Of a stretch of 6,188 bases of DNA, positions 1-5,417 are shown piece by piece. Below the pieces are notes generated by a model. The model was not told where the DNA came from and searched no databases. It was given only the letters and a program-made list of their open reading frames with translations. The position numbers were made by a program, and so were the translations under genes. Source of the stretch: JASJCP01 sp051155735 (GTDB lineage Bacteria > Cyanobacteriota > Cyanobacteriia > Cyanobacteriales > Xenococcaceae); the NCBI GenBank assembly GCA_051155735.1, contig DAXETX010000252.1, positions 1 to 6,188 of the forward strand. Reading direction: 5' to 3'. Position 1 is the stretch's first letter. The number at the start of each line of letters is the position of its first letter.

Positions 1-183
1 GCTTCATAGATATTATCAATGGCGCGCACTCTGCCATCACGGTATTTTTCTAAGTATCTAACTTCAAAGCAGGGGTCAGAGATCGTTTTATTTAAGGCTC
101 TAGGATAGCCTGCTGCTACAGATTCGGCGACGACTACGCCATAGCGATCTTGATTGAGACTATAAACGACTACGCGATCGCAT
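1..183 (-). repeat. In-gene repeat copy 2 (GAF2 core)
   Basis: This stretch aligns without gaps to 538-720 at an offset of exactly 537 bases (179 codons). I count about 42 mismatches in 183 positions, roughly 77% identity. It encodes the CDRVVVYSLNQD-to-IYEA part of the second GAF domain, about 79% identical in protein (48 of 61 residues). The copy probably continues beyond the left edge. Confidence 0.85.
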
Positions 184-1343
184 TCTAAAACCCTGCGGAC
201 TTCTTCGACACTGATTTCTAAAACATCAGCTTGTTTGAGCGATTGACGGATGTATTGAATGGCATTGGTAAAATACTGTGTCCACTGATGTTCTGTCTCT
301 GTCTGCTGCTGAAGTCGCAATAGATCGTTGAGCAGCTTAGCATTTTCTAGTACCATGGCAGTTTTTTTAGCCAGTCGCTCTAAAAACTCAATTTCCGACT
401 TTTGCCATTGGCGGGCTGCGGTGCATTGATGAGCAATTAATAATCCGAATAGCCTCTTGTCATGAATAATTGGTGTAACGAGATTAGCCTTGACTTCTAA
501 CTCTTCCAACTGCTCTATATGACAGGCAGTTAGATCCGCTTCGTAGATATTATCAATGGCTCGCACTCTACCATCGCGGTACTGAGCCAGATATTTGGCT
601 GCAAAACAAGGGTCATCGATAGTTTTACCCAAGGCTTTTGGGAAACCAGGCGCGACAGATTCGGCAATAATTACGCCATACTTATCTTGATTGAGACTAT
701 ACACTACTACGCGATCGCAATTCAAATATTTTTGGGCTTCTCGAACGATATTTTGGAGAATTTCTGGTTGGGAAACAGATTGACTCAAATTTGGCACAGA
801 CTCAATATATATTTGAGTTTCTGTTTCCGTCGCTTTGGTAAATGTCTTGGATATTGCCTCTAAATAGCGTTTGGTCAGCCAAGCAGCGATCGCACCAGCG
901 AGTAAAGCAGTTGTCCCAGTACCGATTAATAAAGCTGCTAATAGTCTTTGTTGTCGTGCTAATTCGGTTTCGGCTACTCCTATGCGATCAATCCGTCTGG
1001 CTAAAATTTCTTGTTGCTTGAGTCCTTGACTACCTAAATAATAAGTTGCTGTTCCTACTGCTAAGATCGGCAACATCACGGCACTACCTACTAAGATCGC
1101 TGCTGTTTTAGCTTTTAACTCTTGCCAAAAAGGTTTTTTTGGTGATTCTGTCTCGTTATTAATTAAATCCTCAGAAGCTGCTAGTTTGGCAGTTTCTGGT
1201 TCGAGCCAGTCTGATTGAGTAGTTGTTGTATTTGGGACAGTGCCAGGCTGAGTAATTTCAATGACTGTTACTTCCGGATCGCCCTCAGTTGTAACTGTTT
1301 GCCAACTAGACTGCTGGTTGTTATTGGTTTGAGGATTGGACAT
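1..1343 (-). CDS. Membrane receptor with tandem GAF domains (PixJ/chemoreceptor-like), N-terminal part
   Basis: Starts at ATG 1341-1343 and stays open for 447 codons to the left edge, so the C-terminus is missing. Residues 1-75 are polar and Thr/Asn/Gln-rich. Hydrophobic helices at about 81-104 and 134-156 enclose a charged loop of about 30 residues. GAF1 spans about 187-337 and GAF2 starts near 366. Both contain the strand motif CDRVVVYSLNQD (209 and 388), a DPCF motif (Cys246, Cys425) and the motif YRDGRVRAIDNIYEA. GAF1 also has Cys274-His275 and the C-terminal motif LLIAHQC. This pattern is known from cyanobacterial phototaxis receptors (PixJ) and cyanobacteriochromes. GAF1 has the two cysteines needed for a dual-cysteine bilin site, but bilin binding is inferred. 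Only about 30 residues separate the second helix from GAF1, too few for a standard HAMP domain. The output domain is not visible: a methyl-accepting signalling domain is most likely, and a histidine kinase is the alternative. It is divergent from the kinase gene. No Shine-Dalgarno sequence is seen. Confidence 0.88.
   Translation of the reverse strand, partial: MSNPQTNNNQQSSWQTVTTEGDPEVTVIEITQPGTVPNTTTTQSDWLEPETAKLAASEDLINNETESPKKPFWQELKAKTAAILVGSAVMLPILAVGTATYYLGSQGLKQQEILARRIDRIGVAETELARQQRLLAALLIGTGTTALLAGAIAAWLTKRYLEAISKTFTKATETETQIYIESVPNLSQSVSQPEILQNIVREAQKYLNCDRVVVYSLNQDKYGVIIAESVAPGFPKALGKTIDDPCFAAKYLAQYRDGRVRAIDNIYEADLTACHIEQLEELEVKANLVTPIIHDKRLFGLLIAHQCTAARQWQKSEIEFLERLAKKTAMVLENAKLLNDLLRLQQQTETEHQWTQYFTNAIQYIRQSLKQADVLEISVEEVRRVLECDRVVVYSLNQDRYGVVVAESVAAGYPRALNKTISDPCFEVRYLEKYRDGRVRAIDNIYE
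538..720 (-). repeat. In-gene repeat copy 1 (GAF1 core)
   Basis: This is the partner of the copy at 1-183, one 537-base period away and in the same reading frame. Even the HIP1 octamer is at the equivalent position (711 versus 174). The conserved period indicates duplication of a whole GAF-plus-linker unit within the receptor gene. Homologous receptors often carry several such GAF units, so more copies may lie beyond the edge. Confidence 0.85.
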
Positions 1344-1517
1344 TTTAAATGATTAATTTGAGAGATAAAATAAACTCACTAAGTTCTCGCTCCGCTATTA
1401 AGTGCCAATTACCCAAAAATCAGCCGACTTAAAATCACAATAAGCAAAGCAGTTTTGCGAAGAACTATCAAAAAATAGGAAAAAATCTATGTATTTTTAC
1501 TTAATTTTTAATATCAT

Positions 1518-1546
1518 ATTATATTTTAAGTTGTCTAATAAACCAA
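1518..1546 (-). promoter_or_regulatory. Candidate sigma70-type promoter for the receptor gene
   Basis: On the minus strand, TATAAT (plus positions 1518-1523) is a perfect -10 match. It lies 17 bases downstream of TTGGTT (1541-1546), a weak -35 box keeping only the TTG. Transcription would start near 1511 and give a leader of about 170 bases before the ATG at 1343. The surrounding sequence is AT-rich, so a chance match is quite possible. Confidence 0.35.
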
Positions 1547-1590
1547 TCCAGTATCCTTAAAGACAGATAGAGTTTAGCGTAGTAATAATA

Positions 1591-1656
1591 ATGACTAGCT
1601 TAGATAAAGTTTTAGATGAGGCAATAAATAATAAGCAAGATAGTAATCTTCAATGA
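1591..1656 (+). CDS. Possible 21-codon leader peptide or gene remnant
   Basis: ATG at 1591 opens a 21-residue frame, MTSLDKVLDEAINNKQDSNLQ without its last residue being certain to matter, closed by TGA at 1654-1656. It ends 34 bases before the kinase ATG and lies in a different frame. The residue mix looks like the amphipathic, charged start of an ordinary protein rather than random AT-rich translation. There is no good Shine-Dalgarno site. It could be a short upstream ORF, the remains of a lost gene, or chance. Confidence 0.15.
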   Translation: MTSLDKVLDEAINNKQDSNLQ

Positions 1657-1690
1657 GCTACGATAACTTTATAAAGTTGGTAACTTGTCA

Positions 1691-3922
1691 ATGGTTGTCA
1701 CAATTACGATAATTTGTTTACTACTGGCACTAGTGTTGTATCTTAGTGTCAAAGTCAGACAACAGGCGATCGCGCTACGACAAATTCAGCGACAACAGCA
1801 AGCTTTGAACGACTTTTCTCAGCTTCAAACATCTGAGTTAACTCAAGCTAATCAAATATTGCAAGATGAGATTCGCGAATGGGAATTTTCTGAACAGTTA
1901 ATCCGCAGTAGTGAAGAAAAACTGCGTCGCGCCCTTGCTTATGCTCCCATACCGATTGTTATTCATGCTGAAGATGGGGAGATTCTGCAAATTAATCAAG
2001 CTTGGACAGAAATAACTGGTTATACCATCAATGAGATTCCGACTGTTGCTGTCTGGACAGAAAAAGCTTATGGAGAAAGAAAAGAAGTAATCCGTTCGGA
2101 AATTGATCGCTTGTATGAATTAGATCGGCGCGTTGATGAAGGCGAGTTTGAAGTGATGACGGCTAGTGGACAAGTTCGGATTTGGGATTTTAGTTCTGCA
2201 CCTTTAGGAAAACTAGCCGATGGAAGGCGATTAGTTATTTCCGCAGCCAAAGATATTACAGAACGCAAGCAAGTAGTAACAGAACTCCAGATTAGTGAAG
2301 CGAGATTTCGCAATACCTTTGAACAAGCAGCAGTAGGAGTAGCCCATGTCGCCCCAGATGGCAGATGGCTGAGGGTAAATCAAAAACTCTGTGATATTGT
2401 TGGCTATACCAGAAAAGAACTATTACAGACAAACTTTCAAAACATTACCTATCCCGAAGACTTAGAGACTGATTTGGCGTATGTGCGTCAAATCTTGGCA
2501 GGAGAAATTGCGACTTATTCAATAGAAAAACGTTATATCTGTAAAGATCGATCGCTTGTTTGGATTAACCTCACTGTATCTTTAGTCAAAAACCAGAATG
2601 GAGAAGCAGATTACTTGATCTGCGTCATCGAAGCTATTGGCGATCGCAAAAAACTAGAATTATCTCTCCAAAAATCACTACAGCGTTTAGAAAACTTACA
2701 TCAAATCGATAAAGCGATTTTAGCAGCAGCCAAACCTGAAGTAATTGCCCAAACTGCTACTAGTAAAATTCAAGAATTAATTAACTGTCAACGCACTTCA
2801 ATTGTTACTTTCGACTGGGAGCAACAAACTGCAACTATATTAGCCATTCAAGATCGAATGGCAGAATCAACCGATCGCCAACAGCAAGTTACGTTAAATG
2901 TTTGGCAAGATTTAATCGCCAGATTAGAAGCCAACGATTCTAACTATCTTGTGACTTATCTAAGTCAACTGCCTCAATTATCGCCAGTATTTCCTACCTT
3001 AAAAACAGCAGAATTAGATTGTTTTATTAGCTTTCCTTTAAAAGCTGGGGGTCAATTACTTGGTATTTTAAAAGTCTGGATGGCAGATATGGCAACTATC
3101 ACCTCAGAAGAATTAGCAATCATCAGCGAAATTAGCGACCAAATTGCGATCGCTCTGCAACAAACTTATTTACATCGTCAAACCCAAAACTATACCCAAG
3201 AACTAGAAGCCAGAGTTGCCGAACGCACCGCCCAACTAGCAGAAATCAATCAAGAATTAAAAGCTTTTAGCTATAGTATTTCCCATGATTTGAAAGCACC
3301 TTTGCGAGCCATCCAAGGTTTTGCCACAGCACTACAAGAAGACTACGCGGAAAACTTAGACGATTTAGGAAAACAATATACTTGGCGTTTGGCTACTTCA
3401 GCACAACAAATGGAACGGCTGATCCAAGATTTATTAGCTTATAGTCGCTTATCGCGCACCGAAATAGAATTAAAATCGGTCGATCTCGATCAAGTCGTCA
3501 CTAGTGCCATAGAACAGCTAGAAGTAGAAATCGCCGAAGTTCAAGCCCAAATTACGATTGATGAACCTTTATGCTCGATGGTTGGCAATCGTACTATCCT
3601 GGTCCAAATAGTCAAAAATTTGCTGTCTAATGCGATCAAATTTGTAACTCCTGGTGTTGAACCCCAAATTCACATTTGGACTGAATCTCAAGAGAATCAG
3701 ATCCGCTTATGGATCGAAGATAATGGCATCGGGATCGAATCTCAACATCAAAAACGCATCTTTCAAGTGTTTGAACGCTTGCACGGCAATGAAGCTTATC
3801 CTGGTACTGGCATTGGCTTAGCGATCGTCAAAAAAGGTATGGAGCGTTTGAACGGTAGTTTTGGTGTGGTTTCAGAGGTAGCTCAAGGTAGTCGCTTTTG
3901 GATTGAAGGCTTGAGAGGCTGA
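1691..3922 (+). CDS. Membrane-anchored PAS-PAS-GAF sensor histidine kinase
   Basis: This 743-residue protein should autophosphorylate on histidine and pass the phosphate to a receiver. One N-terminal membrane helix (about 2-21) is followed directly by a Gln-rich coiled coil (26-75), so there is no periplasmic sensor and sensing is cytoplasmic. Next come PAS1 (about 78-195, ending DITERK), PAS2 (206-325), a GAF domain (337-495) and a second coiled coil (496-526). The dimerization domain has the H-box SHDLKAPLR with His532. The ATPase domain has the N-box NLLSNAIKF (Asn647), G1 DNGIG (677-681) and G2 GTGIG (705-709), so the kinase appears intact. The GAF lacks the DXCF and Cys-His motifs, so bilin binding is not expected. 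I chose ATG 1691; TTG 1685 is the only upstream alternative, since TAA at 1664-1666 closes the frame. No Shine-Dalgarno is seen. The H-box type resembles cyanobacterial phytochrome-like kinases that pair with Rcp1-type receivers, as encoded at 4676. The signal is unknown. Confidence 0.95.
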   Translation: MVVTITIICLLLALVLYLSVKVRQQAIALRQIQRQQQALNDFSQLQTSELTQANQILQDEIREWEFSEQLIRSSEEKLRRALAYAPIPIVIHAEDGEILQINQAWTEITGYTINEIPTVAVWTEKAYGERKEVIRSEIDRLYELDRRVDEGEFEVMTASGQVRIWDFSSAPLGKLADGRRLVISAAKDITERKQVVTELQISEARFRNTFEQAAVGVAHVAPDGRWLRVNQKLCDIVGYTRKELLQTNFQNITYPEDLETDLAYVRQILAGEIATYSIEKRYICKDRSLVWINLTVSLVKNQNGEADYLICVIEAIGDRKKLELSLQKSLQRLENLHQIDKAILAAAKPEVIAQTATSKIQELINCQRTSIVTFDWEQQTATILAIQDRMAESTDRQQQVTLNVWQDLIARLEANDSNYLVTYLSQLPQLSPVFPTLKTAELDCFISFPLKAGGQLLGILKVWMADMATITSEELAIISEISDQIAIALQQTYLHRQTQNYTQELEARVAERTAQLAEINQELKAFSYSISHDLKAPLRAIQGFATALQEDYAENLDDLGKQYTWRLATSAQQMERLIQDLLAYSRLSRTEIELKSVDLDQVVTSAIEQLEVEIAEVQAQITIDEPLCSMVGNRTILVQIVKNLLSNAIKFVTPGVEPQIHIWTESQENQIRLWIEDNGIGIESQHQKRIFQVFERLHGNEAYPGTGIGLAIVKKGMERLNGSFGVVSEVAQGSRFWIEGLRG

Positions 3923-4090
3923 GTTTACAGCATTGAGGCAGAAGTAAGTAGGGAGGAACAATTAAGTTAAAGATGATGTGGAGTAGTGGGGTATTGAAAG
4001 CCGACAAATAGTTTTCCATTTGATATTTAATTACACCCAGCTACTTACAGCAGTTTTCAGATGAGTTGATACCATCAAATAGATCTAGAA

Positions 4091-4183
4091 GCCCCCGTGT
4101 TTCCCCCGCCCCTCCCTACCCCTCCCCAATTTTGGGTAGGGAACGATTTGTCTCCCCCAAGGTTGGGGGAGGTTAGAGGGGGC
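4091..4183. repeat. G/C-rich palindromic intergenic repeat element
   Basis: A C-run/G-run block stands out sharply from its AT-rich surroundings. It contains nested inverted repeats: CCCTACCC (4114-4121) with GGGTAGGG (4134-4141); CTCCCCCAA (4152-4160) with TTGGGGGAG (4163-4171) around a two-base spacer; and outer arms GCCCCC (4091-4096) with GGGGGC (4178-4183). Similar CCCCCAA-nn-TTGGGGG elements are, from memory, scattered between genes in many filamentous and colonial cyanobacteria. The core recurs at 5244-5259. There is no T-tract after any arm, so it is not a typical intrinsic terminator. Confidence 0.75.
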
Positions 4184-4211
4184 AAGGATTTCGAGAATAT
4201 TTCCCCCCAAA

Positions 4212-4247
4212 GTTGGCGAGCGACCCCGCGTTGGCGTAAGACCAATT
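4212..4247. repeat. Degenerate 18-base tandem repeat
   Basis: GTTGGCG occurs at 4212-4218 and again at 4230-4236, and GACC follows at the equivalent position in both copies. The two units are head to tail directly after the G/C-rich element. They may be its edge or the remnant of a separate short repeat family. Confidence 0.4.
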
Positions 4248-4385
4248 CTCTGTAACAATGCACTAAATAAAATTTAACCCCTTTGCGTGAGATCTAAACC
4301 TAAAATATTAAGCGCAACTTCAAGGAGAAATGGTATAAATATTTGCTATTGATAATTAACTTAAAGATGAAAAGATAAAAAGCTT

Positions 4386-4438
4386 AAAATGTAGCATTTT
4401 TGTGTCTATTTTAAAGTAAAATAAGACACTTTACTTTA
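4386..4438. promoter_or_regulatory. Two AT-rich inverted repeats, possible protein-binding sites
   Basis: AAAATG (4386-4391) pairs with CATTTT (4395-4400) around TAG. Twelve bases further, TAAAGTAAA (4412-4420) pairs perfectly with TTTACTTTA (4430-4438) around a nine-base spacer. They lie about 240-290 bases upstream of the receiver start. Nine-base arms are more than expected in a short random stretch, but AT-rich DNA produces such pairs easily. They could be operators or part of a transcript end; no bound regulator can be named. Confidence 0.25.
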
Positions 4439-4675
4439 TTCCCAAAAATTATTAAGATTAGATGAAGTAACCTAGAAAATCATCAAGTAATGTTGTTTTG
4501 CTTCATTTAATCCTGAAGCAATTTTAATTAAATATCAAACCTAACAATACAATATTTCTGAGTTTTACTTGGGTTTATTTAGGGACTACGAATTGCGACT
4601 CAGAGCTAAAAATCTGTAGTTCTGGATCACCTTTCCCCTGTAAATGATGGGCGTTACTTTTAAATTGAATTTTTT

Positions 4676-5128
4676 ATGATAACTTCAGGATTAATGCCTA
4701 TATTGCTAGTAGAAGATGATTATAATGAGATTTTGCTAATTCAGCGCGCCTTTCGCCAAGCCAAGATAGAACCACCGATGTCCATTGTTTCCGATGGCGA
4801 TGAGGCGATCGCCTATCTATCCAGACAAGGCAAATACGCAGATAGCAAACTTTATCCGACACCAGTACTAGTCTTACTCGATTTAAAATTACCCCGTCGT
4901 TCGGGCTTAGAAGTGTTAACCTGGATTCGTCAACAACCAGAATCTAAACGCCTATTAGTTGTCGTTTTAACTTCTTCTCAAGAAAATTCTGACATCGCAC
5001 AAGCCTATGATTTAGGGGCAAATTCTTATTTAGTCAAACCCGTCAATTTTCAAGATTTTGTTCAATTAATTGAATTGATTGATAATTATTGGTTTAAATT
5101 CAACCAAAGACCACAACTAACAAGTTAA
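4676..5128 (+). CDS. Single-domain response regulator, Rcp1-like
   Basis: This 150-residue protein is one receiver domain with no output domain, so it should act by protein-protein contact or as a phosphate shuttle. The acidic pocket is Asp14-Asp15 (LLVEDD), the phospho-acceptor is Asp69 (LLDLKLP), and the switch residues are Thr99 (VVLTSS) and Lys121 (LVKP). The insert between helix and strand (RQGKYADSKLYPTP) and the C-terminal helix ending in IDNYWF are hallmarks of the Rcp1 family, the partners of cyanobacterial phytochrome Cph1 and related kinases. All phosphorylation residues are present. ATG 4676 is used here; ATG 4694 would start at MPILLVEDD and also fits the family. AGGA at 4687-4690 is only three bases from the second ATG, so it does not decide the start. 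The gene lies 753 bases after the kinase stop and 289 before the receiver-PAS gene, on the same strand. The likely donor is the upstream kinase, by inference. Confidence 0.95.
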   Translation: MITSGLMPILLVEDDYNEILLIQRAFRQAKIEPPMSIVSDGDEAIAYLSRQGKYADSKLYPTPVLVLLDLKLPRRSGLEVLTWIRQQPESKRLLVVVLTSSQENSDIAQAYDLGANSYLVKPVNFQDFVQLIELIDNYWFKFNQRPQLTS

Positions 5129-5417
5129 TTCGTCAGGAGATAAATCTCAAATCTCTGGGCAATTTCCCAAAAAATGTTAAGTTATATCAATTACTGCAAG
5201 CCAATACAACATAATTATTTTAGCTATTCACCGATCCACGAAACCCCCAATCTTGGGGGCTGGGGGAGCATAACCAAAAACTCGAATGAAAAAAAAGAAC
5301 TTTGGCTGATGTCCTCTAATGATCGAGACGATCTGCCAATCATCTCTTTCCGATTAACCAAATCCATCAGTTACTTTGATTGATGTTAATTCACTTAGCA
5401 TTTTTTCTAACCTAACA
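5129..5417. other. Spacer between receiver and receiver-PAS genes
   Basis: These 289 bases hold a short palindromic repeat (listed separately) and otherwise unremarkable AT-rich sequence. A 69-codon open frame at 5174-5383 runs through the palindrome, has no Shine-Dalgarno site and no recognisable protein pattern, so I do not call it a gene. No terminator with a T-tract is visible after the receiver gene, so read-through into the next gene is possible. Confidence 0.5.
5244..5259. repeat. Short copy of the CCCCCAA/TTGGGGG palindrome
   Basis: CCCCCAA (5244-5250) and TTGGGGG (5253-5259) form a perfect seven-base inverted repeat with a two-base spacer, followed by a further G-run at 5262-5266. 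The design matches the inner palindrome at 4152-4171, differing in the spacer bases. The receiver gene therefore has members of the same repeat type on both sides. Confidence 0.65.

Larger units (their letters stand above)
1344..1690. other. Divergent intergenic region
   Basis: These 347 bases separate the start codons of the minus-strand receptor and the plus-strand kinase, so both promoters should lie here. The middle (about 1490-1530) is very AT-rich. A minus-strand promoter candidate and a mini-ORF are listed separately. For the kinase, TATAAA at 1670-1675 resembles a -10 box but has only a poor -35 partner (TCTTCA, 1647-1652) and would leave a leader of about ten bases. No terminator, structured RNA or longer gene is seen. 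Confidence 0.6.
3923..4675. other. 753-base gene-free gap between kinase and receiver genes
   Basis: I see no credible gene here. Positions 3923-4088 are plain AT-rich sequence without a recognisable terminator after the kinase. Positions 4091-4247 hold a G/C-rich repeat element, and 4248-4380 and 4440-4675 are AT-rich again. Two small inverted repeats lie at 4386-4438. The receiver gene probably has its own promoter in the last 250 bases, but I cannot point to convincing -35/-10 boxes: TTGCGA at 4593-4598 lacks a good -10 partner. Confidence 0.6.

Noticed and set aside
1..720. Repeated sequence as a CRISPR array or mobile element
   Set aside because: The repeat is an in-frame, 179-codon GAF domain duplication inside one gene, with no spacer pattern or terminal repeats.
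2068..2313. 81-codon open frame antisense to the kinase PAS region
   Set aside because: It is a shadow of the real coding strand, with no start signal or recognisable domain.
2699..3175. Kinase GAF domain as a cyanobacteriochrome
   Set aside because: It has neither the DXCF motif nor a Cys-His pair; its cysteines do not match known bilin attachment sites.
3828..4019. 63-codon open frame on the minus strand over the kinase 3' end
   Set aside because: It overlaps the conserved ATPase-domain end of the kinase in antisense and shows no protein family features.
4114..4171. Palindromes after the kinase gene as intrinsic terminators
   Set aside because: They lie about 190-250 bases past the stop codon and no T-tract follows the arms on either strand.
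4075..4263. 62-codon open frame on the minus strand
   Set aside because: Its Gly/Pro-rich product is simply a translation of the G/C-rich repeat element.
4322..4338. AAGGAG followed by ATG at 4330, resembling a ribosome binding site and start
   Set aside because: The frame is ATG GTA TAA, so it stops after two codons, and the spacing of two bases is too short.
5174..5383. 69-codon open frame on the plus strand between the receiver and receiver-PAS genes
   Set aside because: It reads through the CCCCCAA/TTGGGGG palindrome, has no Shine-Dalgarno site and no recognisable protein pattern; most likely a chance frame.
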